Shown piece by piece: positions 14,720 through 24,889 of a stretch of 37,669 nt of DNA. Made by a program: the position numbers and the translations under genes. Each line of letters begins with the position of its first letter. Position 1 is the stretch's first letter. The stretch lies in contig CADARY010000019.1 of NCBI GenBank assembly GCA_902790375.1, positions 1 through 37,669 on the forward strand, written 5' to 3'. The stretch is from Oscillospiraceae bacterium. Its GTDB lineage: Bacteria; Bacillota; Clostridia; Oscillospirales; Oscillospiraceae. The notes under the pieces were generated by a model. That model made no database searches. It had not been told where the DNA came from and worked only from the letters and a program-made list of their open reading frames with translations.

Positions 14720-14789
14720 CCTCGATATAAGCAAATGATATGGATTTGAAGTTTCTACCCGGACGCCGTAAATGACCGGACTATCGAAG
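14720..14789 (+). promoter_or_regulatory. purine riboswitch, guanine class
   Basis: The aptamer core is recognisable: P1 CTCGATA / TATCGAAG, J1/2 and P2 with AAATGATATGGATTT, conserved TTTCTACC (14752-14759), P3 loop with CCGTAAATG, and closing GGACTAT. The ligand-pairing base in GACTAT is C, which selects guanine/hypoxanthine; adenine riboswitches have T there. Both loop sequences expected to kiss (ATATGG, CGTAAAT) are present. It controls the binding-protein-led ABC operon downstream, presumably switching it off when guanine is plentiful. Confidence 0.92.
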
Positions 14790-14830
14790 TACCCAACAGG
14801 GACGGGGTCATCCCGGCCTTTTGGATTCAA

Positions 14831-14874
14831 GTGCATTGGTACCGGGCGCCGATCGTCCGCGCCAGTGCCTTTTT
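14831..14874 (+). terminator. likely expression-platform terminator of the riboswitch
   Basis: GCATTGG (14833-14839) pairs with CCAGTGC (14862-14868), and inside it GGGCG pairs with CGTCC; CTTTTT follows. A second long-range pair (GCTGCCA near 14887, TGGCAGC near 14921) and GGCGG/CCGCC just before the start codon add further structure to this leader. Confidence 0.6.
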
Positions 14875-14980
14875 CATCGCATCGACGCTGCCACGAAAAA
14901 CCTGTCGGCTGTTTTTCCTGGCAGCGTCCCTTACCCCAAAGCCGGCGGTTCCCCGCCGAATAATAAAAAGGAGAACATCT

Positions 14981-16165
14981 ATGAAAAAGCTGTTTTCTCT
15001 TCTGCTCGCACTGACCATGATCTTTGCGCTTGCAGCCGTCTCCGCCCCCGGCGCTGCCGCGGCCGAGCCTGTCAAGGCCGGTTTCATTTTCCTGCATGAT
15101 GAAAACTCCACCTATGACCTCAACTTCATCAACGCCGCCAAGGAAGCCTGCGAGAAGATGGGCGTTGAGTACCTGTTCAAGACCGGCATCCCCGAGGGTC
15201 AGGAATGTGCTGACGCCGCCGAGGAGCTGATCGACGAGGGCTGCAACTTCATCTTCGCCGATTCCTTCGGCCATGAGCCCTTCCTCATCCAGGTCGCCAA
15301 GGAGTACCCCGACGTGCAGTTCTGCCACGCCACCGGCACCCAGGCTCACACCGTGGGTCTTGCCAACTACCACAACGGTTTTGCGTCCATCTATGAAGGC
15401 CGCTTCCTCGGCGGTGTCGCCGCAGGCCTCAAGCTCAACGAGATGATCGAAGCGGGCACTATTACCCCCGAGCAGGCCAAGGTCGGCTACATCGGCGCTT
15501 TCCCCTATGCCGAAGTGAAGTCCGGCTACACCTCCTTCTTCCTCGGCGTCCGCCATGTCTGCCCCTCCGCCACCATGGAGGTCACCTTTACCAACTCCTG
15601 GTACGACCCCACCCTTGAGAAGGAAGGCGCCACCAAGCTCATCGCCAACGGCTGCGTCCTGATTTCCGAGCATGCCGACTCCATGGGCGCTCCCACCGAG
15701 TGCGAGGCAAACGGCATCCCCTTCGTGTTCTACAACGGCTCCGCCGCTGACGCCTGCCCCAACACCTTCATCATCGCCTCCCGCATCGACTGGGCTCCCT
15801 ACATGGAGCATGCCATGACCTGCGTTGCCAACGGCGAGGCCATTGAAGCCGACTGGACCGGCACCCTGGCCAGCGGCTCCGTCAAGATGACTGACATCAA
15901 CGACAAGGCCGCCGCTGCCGGCACCGCCGAGAAGCTGGCTGAGGTCGAGGCCAAGCTTGTCTCCGGCGAGCTGAAGGTCTTTGATACCGCCACCTGGACC
16001 GTCAAGGGCGAGACCCTCACCGAGTACCTGGCCGACGTAGACGACATGGGCGATTTCGTCCCCGAGACCAATGTCATCGCCGACGGCTACTTCCACGAGT
16101 CCGAGTACCGCAGCGCGCCCTACTTTGACATCGACATCGACGGCATCACCAACATCGACGCCTGA
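14981..16165 (+). CDS. BMP-family nucleoside-binding protein of an ABC importer
   Basis: 394 residues, Bmp/Med/PnrA-type solute-binding protein: signal peptide, then VKAGFIFLHDENSTYDLNF, with the usual nucleoside-site features of the fold (GEGRFLGGVAAGL-like segment near 147-156, VGYIGAF near 169). The family binds purine nucleosides outside the membrane for delivery to the permeases. The signal peptide ends AAA-AEP and has no lipobox cysteine, whereas most monoderm homologues are lipoproteins. ATG 14981 has AAAGGAG upstream. It is the first gene of the riboswitch-controlled operon, and a stem-loop separates it from the ATPase gene. Confidence 0.9.
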   Translation: MKKLFSLLLALTMIFALAAVSAPGAAAAEPVKAGFIFLHDENSTYDLNFINAAKEACEKMGVEYLFKTGIPEGQECADAAEELIDEGCNFIFADSFGHEPFLIQVAKEYPDVQFCHATGTQAHTVGLANYHNGFASIYEGRFLGGVAAGLKLNEMIEAGTITPEQAKVGYIGAFPYAEVKSGYTSFFLGVRHVCPSATMEVTFTNSWYDPTLEKEGATKLIANGCVLISEHADSMGAPTECEANGIPFVFYNGSAADACPNTFIIASRIDWAPYMEHAMTCVANGEAIEADWTGTLASGSVKMTDINDKAAAAGTAEKLAEVEAKLVSGELKVFDTATWTVKGETLTEYLADVDDMGDFVPETNVIADGYFHESEYRSAPYFDIDIDGITNIDA

Positions 16166-16181
16166 TTGAAAAAACCGAAAG

Positions 16182-16210
16182 CGCCCCCGCTTCTCCCTGG
16201 AGCGGGGGCG
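16182..16210 (+). other. intergenic stem-loop after the binding-protein gene
   Basis: CGCCCCCGCT (16182-16191) pairs perfectly with AGCGGGGGCG (16201-16210) with no T run. Such structures usually stabilise the upstream mRNA or partly attenuate, giving more binding protein than ATPase. Confidence 0.7.
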
Positions 16211-16236
16211 ATGCCGCATATTTAAGGAGTATCTCT

Positions 16237-17766
16237 ATGGACAACAAGATCGCCGCAGTGACCATGCGCAATATCACCAAGCGCTTCGGGCCGACGCTTG
16301 CCAACGACAAGGTCTGGCTCAATATCTACCGGGGCGAGATCCTGGCCCTGCTGGGAGAAAACGGCAGCGGCAAGACGACCCTGATGAATATGCTCTCCGG
16401 CATCTATTTCCCGGATGAGGGCGAGATCGCCATTGACGGCAAGCCTGTTGTGATACGTTCCCCGAAGGACGCCTTTGCTCTCGGCATCGGCATGATCCAT
16501 CAGCACTTCAAGCTTGTGGATGTGCTGACGGCTGCAGAGAACATCGTCCTCGGCCTCGAGGGCAAGCTGGATCTGAAGACCGCCGCAAAGAAGATCCGCG
16601 AGATATGCGACACCTACGGCTTTGAGGTGGACCCGGACCAGAAAATCTACGACATGTCCGTCTCGCAGAAGCAGACGGTGGAGATCGTAAAGGTTCTTTA
16701 CCGCGGTGCGGATATCCTCATTCTGGACGAGCCCACGGCGGTGCTCACTCCCCAGGAAACGGACAAGCTCTTTGCGGTGCTGCGCAACATGCGCGATGCG
16801 GGCAAGGCCATTGTCATCATCACCCACAAGATGCACGAGGTGGAATCCCTGTCCGACCGGGTGGCTGTCCTGCGCCACGGGCAGTTCATCGGCGATATGC
16901 CGACAAAGAGCACCAACGCCCAGGAGATGACAAACATGATGGTGGGCCATCCCGTGGTCCTGAACATCGATCGGCCCGAGCCCGATGACCCCAAGCCCCG
17001 CGTCGAGGTCAGGGACCTCACCGTGCGCGATGTCGAGGGCACGCTCAAGCTGGATCATGTGAGCTTTACCGCCATGTCGGGGGAAATCCTCGGCATCGCG
17101 GGCATCTCCGGCAGCGGCCAGAAGGAGCTGCTGGAGGCCATCGCCGGCCTGCAGCCGGTGGAGTCCGGCTCCATCGAGTATATCGCCGACAACGGGCAGC
17201 GCGAGCAGCTCATCGGCAAGGACCCCCTCGCCATCCAGGAGATGGGCGTGGCGCTCTCCTTCGTCCCGGAGGACCGCCTCGGCATGGGCCTCGTGGGCAA
17301 TATGGACCTCGGCTACAACATGATGCTGCGCTCCTACCGCAGCGGCAAAAGTGTTTTCACCAACCGGAAGGCTCCCTATAAGCTTGCCCGCCAGATGGTG
17401 GACTTTCTGGAGATCGCCACCCCCAGCGTGGAGACGCCGGTCAGAAGGCTCTCCGGCGGCAACGTGCAGAAGGTGCTGGTGGGCCGCGAGATCGCAAACG
17501 CCCCTTCAGTGCTGCTGACCGCCTATGCCGTGCGCGGCCTGGACATCAACTCCTCTTATCTCATTTACGACACCATCAACGCCCAGAAGATGCGCGGCGT
17601 GGCCGTTGTCTACGTCGGGGAGGATCTGGACGTGCTGCTGGAGCTCTGTGACCGCATTCTCGTTCTCTGCGGCGGCAAGGTTTCGGGCATCGTCCCGGGG
17701 CGCGGTGCAAAGAAGCGCGATGTCGGCATGATGATGACAAAGCTCGGAGGGAACGCCCATGAATAA
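16237..17766 (+). CDS. nucleoside ABC importer ATPase, two fused ATP-binding domains
   Basis: 509 residues, cytoplasmic energising subunit. Domain 1: Walker A GENGSGKTT (40-48), signature SVSQKQ (141-146) and Walker B LILDEPT with Glu165. Domain 2: a P-loop shortened to ISGSGQKE, an intact LSGGNVQK near 405, but the Walker B region reads VLLTAYAVRGLD, lacking the usual acidic residue and Pro-Thr. So one ATP site should be catalytic and the other degenerate. Degenerate second sites are common in this family (Gln often replaces Glu), but Ala-Tyr-Ala is further off. AAGGAG precedes ATG 16237, and the stop overlaps the permease start by 8 bp. Confidence 0.92.
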   Translation: MDNKIAAVTMRNITKRFGPTLANDKVWLNIYRGEILALLGENGSGKTTLMNMLSGIYFPDEGEIAIDGKPVVIRSPKDAFALGIGMIHQHFKLVDVLTAAENIVLGLEGKLDLKTAAKKIREICDTYGFEVDPDQKIYDMSVSQKQTVEIVKVLYRGADILILDEPTAVLTPQETDKLFAVLRNMRDAGKAIVIITHKMHEVESLSDRVAVLRHGQFIGDMPTKSTNAQEMTNMMVGHPVVLNIDRPEPDDPKPRVEVRDLTVRDVEGTLKLDHVSFTAMSGEILGIAGISGSGQKELLEAIAGLQPVESGSIEYIADNGQREQLIGKDPLAIQEMGVALSFVPEDRLGMGLVGNMDLGYNMMLRSYRSGKSVFTNRKAPYKLARQMVDFLEIATPSVETPVRRLSGGNVQKVLVGREIANAPSVLLTAYAVRGLDINSSYLIYDTINAQKMRGVAVVYVGEDLDVLLELCDRILVLCGGKVSGIVPGRGAKKRDVGMMMTKLGGNAHE

Positions 17767-18859
17767 AAAAACGAAGACCCCGCTGTTCCATGTGGCAAAG
17801 CGGGCGGCCCTGCCCTGGTACAAGGCCTGGGCCATCCGGGGCGCGGCGCTCCTGCTGGCTCTGGTGCTGTGCGGCGTGATCACCAGTCTTGTCACCGGCG
17901 AGGACCCCATCGCCGTCTATGGGGCCATCTGGAAGGGTTCCTTCGGCACGCCGAGGAAGTTCTGGGTGCTGCTGCAGAATATTGCGATGCTCCTGTGCGT
18001 GTCCCTGGCCGTGACGCCTGCCTTCCGTATGCGCTGCTGGAACCTGGGGGCCGAGGGGCAGGCCCTGATCGGCGGCCTTGCCTGCGCGGCCTGCATGATC
18101 CTCCTGCCGGGCAAGCTCCCCAACTGGGCGATCATCCTCTGCATGATCGTGGCGAGTCTGCTGGCCGGCGCCGTCTGGGCCGGGATCCCCGCCTTCTTCA
18201 AGGCCAGATACAACACCAACGAAACGCTCTTCACCCTCATGATGAACTATGTCGCTACCCAGCTTGTCGCTTTCTTCTGCGTCGTGTGGGAGAGTCCCAA
18301 GGGCTCCGGCACCATCGGCATCATCAACCCCAACACGCAGCTCGGCTGGCTGCCCCAGTTCCCGAGTCAGAAGTACCTGCTGAACGTGCTGATCGTGGCG
18401 GTGCTCTGCGTGCTGGTGTATATCTACCTCAACTACTCCAAGCACGGCTATGAGATCGCCGTCGTAGGCGAGTCCGAGCGCACGGCGCGCTACGTCGGCA
18501 TCAAGGTGGAGAAGGTCATCATCCGCACGATGCTCCTCTCCGGCGCGATCTGCGGCCTGGCGGGCCTGCTGCTTGTGGGCAGCACCAACCATACCCTCAC
18601 CCCCACCATTGTGGACGGGCGCGGCTTCACGGCGGTCATGGTCTCCTGGCTTGCCAAATTCAACCCCATCTGGATGATCCTCACGAGCTTTCTGCTGGTC
18701 TTCCTGGGCCGCGGCGCAGGCGAGATCGCCACCAAGTTCGGCCTCAACCGCAGCTTCGGCGATATTCTCACCGGCGTCATCCTCTTCTGCATCATCGGCA
18801 GCGAGTTTTTCATCAACTATGAGATCAAGTTCACCCGCGGCGCGGGAAAGGAGGATTAA
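17759..18859 (+). CDS. nucleoside ABC importer permease, first subunit
   Basis: 366 residues with about ten hydrophobic segments, family BPD_transp_2 (as in NupP/YufP). The family pattern FRMRCWNLGAEGQALIGGLA (about 90-109) and the cytoplasmic VGESERTARYVGIKVEKVI coupling region (about 236-254) are present. It starts 8 bp inside the ATPase gene, a sign of translational coupling, and is followed after 3 bp by the second permease. Together they should form the membrane channel for purine nucleosides. Confidence 0.92.
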   Translation: MNKKTKTPLFHVAKRAALPWYKAWAIRGAALLLALVLCGVITSLVTGEDPIAVYGAIWKGSFGTPRKFWVLLQNIAMLLCVSLAVTPAFRMRCWNLGAEGQALIGGLACAACMILLPGKLPNWAIILCMIVASLLAGAVWAGIPAFFKARYNTNETLFTLMMNYVATQLVAFFCVVWESPKGSGTIGIINPNTQLGWLPQFPSQKYLLNVLIVAVLCVLVYIYLNYSKHGYEIAVVGESERTARYVGIKVEKVIIRTMLLSGAICGLAGLLLVGSTNHTLTPTIVDGRGFTAVMVSWLAKFNPIWMILTSFLLVFLGRGAGEIATKFGLNRSFGDILTGVILFCIIGSEFFINYEIKFTRGAGKED

Positions 18860-18862
18860 ACG

Positions 18863-19855
18863 ATGTTCGATTTTGTATCCTTTATCCCCCGTGCCGTTGT
18901 GCAGGGCATCCCGCTGCTGCTGGGCAGCACCGGCGAAACCATCACCGAGAAGTCCGGCAACCTGAACCTCGGCATCCCCGGCATCATGTATGTCGGCGGC
19001 ATCTGCGGCGTCATCGGCTCGTTCTATTATGAGGCGGGCAAGTCCGCCCAGGAGATGAACACCGCCCTCACGATCCTGATCCCCCTGAGCTGCTGCCTGC
19101 TGGGCAGCTTCCTCATGGGTCTTCTGTACTGCTTTCTGACCGTCACCCTGCGCGCCAACCAGAACGTCACGGGTCTGGCCCTCACCACCTTCGGCGTGGG
19201 CTTCGGCAACTTCTTCGGCGGCTCGCTCATCAAGCTCTCCGGCAGCAGCCTGCCCTCCATCATCATGACCAACACCTCCAACGTCTTCCGCCGCACCCTG
19301 CCCTTTGCGGACAAAACGGGGGTCTTCGGAAAGCTCTTTCTCAACTACGGCTTTCTGGCCTATGCGGCGGTGGCGATCGCACTGGCGGCGTCCTATGTGC
19401 TGAACCACACCCGCACGGGCCTTCACCTGCGCGCGGTTGGCGAAAGCCCCACGACTGCCGACGCTGCGGGCATCAACGTCACCCGCTATAAATACGTGGC
19501 AACCTGCCTGGGCGCCATGATCGCAGGTCTGGGCGGGCTCTACTACGTGATGGATTATGCCTGCGGTGTCTGGACCAACGACGCCTTCGGCGACCGCGGC
19601 TGGCTTGCCATCGCCCTTGTTATCTTCACCATCTGGCGGCCCAATGTGGGCGTGCTTGCCTCCTTCCTCTTCGGCGGGCTGTACATCCTGCACATGTACA
19701 TCCCCTCGGGCATGAACCTTGCCGTCAAGGAGCTCTATAAAATGGCGCCCTATGTGGTGACGATCATCGTGCTGGTCATCACCTCTATGCGCAACAAGCG
19801 CGAGAACCAGCCCCCTGCCTCTCTGGGTCTGCCCTACTTCCGCGAGGAGCGGTAA
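18863..19855 (+). CDS. nucleoside ABC importer permease, second subunit
   Basis: 330 residues, the shorter NupQ/YufQ-like partner, with about eight to nine membrane segments. Family motifs: GSTGETITEKSGNLNLGIPGIM near the N-terminus (residues 20-41) and the coupling region RAVGESPTTADAAGINV (about 191-207). The last gene of the operon, it ends before a strong terminator. The order binding protein, ATPase, permease, permease is the standard one for this importer class. Confidence 0.92.
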   Translation: MFDFVSFIPRAVVQGIPLLLGSTGETITEKSGNLNLGIPGIMYVGGICGVIGSFYYEAGKSAQEMNTALTILIPLSCCLLGSFLMGLLYCFLTVTLRANQNVTGLALTTFGVGFGNFFGGSLIKLSGSSLPSIIMTNTSNVFRRTLPFADKTGVFGKLFLNYGFLAYAAVAIALAASYVLNHTRTGLHLRAVGESPTTADAAGINVTRYKYVATCLGAMIAGLGGLYYVMDYACGVWTNDAFGDRGWLAIALVIFTIWRPNVGVLASFLFGGLYILHMYIPSGMNLAVKELYKMAPYVVTIIVLVITSMRNKRENQPPASLGLPYFREER

Positions 19856-19872
19856 TCCGTATCACGGCATGA

Positions 19873-19909
19873 AAACGCCCCGTCCGACACCGGACGGGGC
19901 GCTGTTTTT
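19873..19909 (+). terminator. terminator of the nucleoside importer operon
   Basis: GCCCCGTCCG (19877-19886) with CGGACGGGGC (19891-19900), then GCTGTTTTT; A-rich on its left, so it may also serve clpB from the other side. Confidence 0.88.
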
Positions 19910-19917
19910 GCTGCGGC

Positions 19918-22497
<2,580 letters not shown>

Positions 22498-22521
22498 GTT
22501 ATCCCTCTTTTCTTTGGGAAA

Positions 22522-23169
22522 TCAAATATGCACGGGGGAATTTCGCATCTGGGAGAAGTAGGCGGCCTCCACGTCGTGCTCGTCCAGGCGCCCGGCGAGG
22601 TAGGCCTTCATCAGCTTGTCGAAGAGCTTGATGTACTCCGACAGGGCCTCGGCCAGCTCATCCGTCGTGCAGTCCCGGTCCGGGGCGGAGATGGAGCGGA
22701 CAAACTTCCCGTCATACAGCGCGTAGTCGACCTTCGCGCCGGTGAGGGGCTTGAGGTGCGTGTCCTCGATCTGCTTCCAGAGCCGGAAGAAGTTGGTCAT
22801 GGCCTCGATCAGCGCGATGGACTGGGTGCGGAACACAACCGAGAGCTGCCCGATGGACGGCTCCAGCCCGCGGTAGAGCTCCACCTCATACTTGACGGTG
22901 GGGCGGTATTTGTATTCCAGCGAGCTTTTCAGCGACATGCTGAGACTGTTTGGCGAGAAGAAGGGCACCAACTCCCGTGAGGGCTGCATCAGCGCTTCGA
23001 TGGCGGAGAGCACATCGTTGATGCGCCGCTCCGGCGTGGTATAATTGACGTATTCGGCGAGGATCTGATTGATGAGCGCCGAACGGTTCGAGCCCGTCCG
23101 ATGCGCCAGCCGGTCAATCTCCCGCACGACCTCGTCATTGAGCATAAGGCTGTACAGGGTCTTTTTCAT
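22522..23169 (-). CDS. RHH-domain protein upstream of clpB, possible regulator
   Basis: 215 residues. Residues 1-45 form a ribbon-helix-helix: strand KTLYSLMLN, helix DEVVREIDRLAHRTG, then NRSALINQILAEYVN. The rest (about 50-215) is a soluble mixed domain with no motif I recognise. It has VKYEVELYRGLEPSIGQLSVVFRT in the middle and a helical C-terminus ending NSPVHI. It lies first in a two-gene transcript with clpB and has a consensus promoter and GGAGGG. The arrangement suggests a DNA-binding protein that regulates itself and clpB, replacing HrcA/CtsR control; that is inference. Similar proteins seem to be hypothetical in related genomes. Confidence 0.7.
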   Translation of the reverse strand: MKKTLYSLMLNDEVVREIDRLAHRTGSNRSALINQILAEYVNYTTPERRINDVLSAIEALMQPSRELVPFFSPNSLSMSLKSSLEYKYRPTVKYEVELYRGLEPSIGQLSVVFRTQSIALIEAMTNFFRLWKQIEDTHLKPLTGAKVDYALYDGKFVRSISAPDRDCTTDELAEALSEYIKLFDKLMKAYLAGRLDEHDVEAAYFSQMRNSPVHI

Positions 23170-23200
23170 ACTGACCCTCCTTTATTCTGATCTTAGCCAC

Positions 23201-23229
23201 AGTATAGCGCAGCTTGCAAACTTTGTCAA
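23201..23229 (-). promoter_or_regulatory. promoter of the RHH-clpB operon
   Basis: Reading leftward: TTGACA (23229-23224), 17 nt, TATACT (23206-23201). TTTGCAAGCTGCG in the spacer has a short palindrome (TTGCAA, AGCT), a conceivable operator. Confidence 0.82.
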
Positions 23230-23284
23230 GCGTTTTATATAAAATAATTAGCGAGAAATATAAAAAATCGTAGAGCAATAATCC

Positions 23285-23313
23285 TTGCTTTTTTCGCCGT
23301 CATCGGGTATAAT
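23285..23313 (+). promoter_or_regulatory. promoter of tRNA-Ser
   Basis: TTGCTT (23285-23290), 17 nt, TATAAT (23308-23313). Confidence 0.75.
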
Positions 23314-23333
23314 ATCAAAGCACAATTGAGCAT

Positions 23334-23424
23334 GGACAGGTATCGAAGTGGTCATAACGGCCCTGACTCGAAATCAGGTAGTCTCGCAAGAGGCTCGTGG
23401 GTTCGAATCCCACCCTGTCCGCCA
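23334..23424 (+). tRNA. tRNA-Ser (anticodon CGA)
   Basis: Acceptor GGACAGG with CCTGTCC, anticodon stem CCTGA/TCAGG with loop CTCGAAA (anticodon CGA), a long variable arm (GTCTCGCAAGAGGC) typical of serine tRNA, T arm GGGTTCGAATCCC, and encoded CCA at 23422-23424. An integrase gene lies 160 bp downstream. Confidence 0.96.
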
Positions 23425-23427
23425 TTT

Positions 23428-23461
23428 ATCGCCGATTTATTGACTAAATCGGCGATTTTTT
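23428..23461 (+). terminator. terminator of tRNA-Ser
   Basis: ATCGCCGATTTA (23428-23439) with TAAATCGGCGAT (23445-23456), then TTTTT. Its right arm resembles that of the terminator after tRNA-Arg (AAATCGGCG in both). Confidence 0.9.
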
Positions 23462-23552
23462 GAACTTTCAGCGGATGTTTACAAGGCCCCAAAATGCCAA
23501 ATATTGGTGATTGGAGAGAAAGCCGACAAATCAGGAGAGAATTCTATGTAAC

Positions 23553-23578
23553 GCAGGGCGAAAGGCCCTGCTTTTTTT
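23553..23578 (+). terminator. second rightward terminator before the integrase
   Basis: GCAGGGC (23553-23559) with GCCCTGC (23565-23571), then TTTTTTT. It blocks transcription entering the integrase gene backwards. Just before it, AGGAGAG is followed by ATG directly joined to TAA (23546-23551), a start-stop minimal frame. The rest of 23462-23552 shows nothing else. Confidence 0.8.
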
Positions 23579-23584
23579 GGAGCT

Positions 23585-24781
23585 TCAGTCCCAGCTTTTC
23601 GTGACATTGAGCTCCGGGAGCTTCAAAGCGCCCTCCATGGTGCTGGCGGAGAGGACTTTGGAGCTGTAGTCCAGATGTGCGTAGATGTTGGAGGTGGTGC
23701 TGATGTCGCTGTGCCCCAGCCACTCCTGGATCTGCTTCATGGGAACGCCGTTTTTGAGCAGCAGGGACGCGCAGCTGTGCCGCAGATCGTGCAAGCGGAT
23801 GTGCCGCAGCCCCTTTTCCCGCAGCAGCTTGCAGAAGCTGTTGGAGACATAGCCGGGTTTGAAGATGTTGCCCATCTCGTCAACGAAGACATAGCCCAGA
23901 TACTCCCGGTTATAGCTGTTGCCGCAGATCTCCCGGTTGCGCTCCTGCTGTTCACGGAGTGCCAGAAGCTGCGCCTTGAACTGCCCCACCAGCGGCAGGG
24001 AGCGGAGGCTGGATTTGGTCTTGGCGCGGTCGGCCTCGTAAAGCCGGAGCTTGCCGTCCTCCAACACCTCAGTGAGGATGTGCCGGACGGTAATGGTATC
24101 CTTGTCAAAGTCGAAAGCGTCCCAGCGGAGGCCGAGAAGTTCGCTGCGCCGCAGCCCGTAGAAGGCCGCCATCTGGATGAAGAGCCCCAGCTTGTGCTCG
24201 CGGCTGGCCTCAAAGAGCTCTTCCAGCTCGGCGGCATTATAGTAATTCCCCAGGTGCTTTTCCGCCCGCGGGCGCTCCACCCGGTCTGCCGGATTGAAGG
24301 GGATCAGATCCATCTTCACGGCGTATTTGAGCGCCTTGTGGAGATTGGCGTGCTCCCGGATAACGGAGCTTGCGCTGATGCTCTGGAGCTCATGGAGGTA
24401 GAAACTCTGGAGATGCCGCGCCTGCAGGCCCGCGAGGGAGACGCTGTGGGCGCGGAAATAGGGCACGATCTTCTTTTTGATGTTTCCGCTGTAGGAACAG
24501 TAGGTGGTAGGGGCTACGGAGCTTTTGATGATGAGAAGCCAGGCCTCCATGTAGTCGGCAAAGGGCATGTCCGGGGAGATTTCCCCATCCCCCGCCGCCC
24601 TCGCCGGGGCTACATATTCCCGGCGCAGCTTCTGCAATTCCTGTTCCGCTTTCTTTTTGTTGCCCTTGCGCACCGGCACGCCGGTGGAAATCCAGGGCTG
24701 CTTTCGTTTTCCTGCGGGGTCTTTATAACTGAGTACCGCATAATATATGCTGTTTTTCTCTTGCAGGTGTCCTGCTACCAA
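23585..24781 (-). CDS. int: tyrosine recombinase (integrase) of the mobilizable element
   Basis: 398 residues, phage-type integrase: N-terminal arm-binding domain (about 5-55), SAM-like core-binding domain (about 72-170), catalytic domain (about 182-385). Catalytic residues: Arg211 (YGLRRSE), His331 and Arg334 (HDLRHS), His357 (LGHSD) and nucleophile Tyr367 (NIYAHL). I chose TTG 24781 because AGGAGG lies 9 nt upstream; the ATG at 24808 would translate through that ribosome site. It is the last gene of the leftward operon and the nearest to tRNA-Ser, the usual position for an integrase using a tRNA 3' end. Confidence 0.93.
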   Translation of the reverse strand: MVAGHLQEKNSIYYAVLSYKDPAGKRKQPWISTGVPVRKGNKKKAEQELQKLRREYVAPARAAGDGEISPDMPFADYMEAWLLIIKSSVAPTTYCSYSGNIKKKIVPYFRAHSVSLAGLQARHLQSFYLHELQSISASSVIREHANLHKALKYAVKMDLIPFNPADRVERPRAEKHLGNYYNAAELEELFEASREHKLGLFIQMAAFYGLRRSELLGLRWDAFDFDKDTITVRHILTEVLEDGKLRLYEADRAKTKSSLRSLPLVGQFKAQLLALREQQERNREICGNSYNREYLGYVFVDEMGNIFKPGYVSNSFCKLLREKGLRHIRLHDLRHSCASLLLKNGVPMKQIQEWLGHSDISTTSNIYAHLDYSSKVLSASTMEGALKLPELNVTKSWD

Positions 24782-24889
24782 GAGTAAATCCCTCCTTCCG
24801 GGCAGCACGGACGGTGTTTCGGATCACCCTGATTGTACTGCCAGAGTTCGATTCCGTCCAATCTGCGAATGGTTTTTTGAATGTGCGAT

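Noticed and set aside
23170-23330. CIRCE or CtsR sites for the clpB operon
   Set aside because: Neither TTAGCACTC-N9-GAGTGCTAA nor tandem GGTCAAA heptads are present on either strand.
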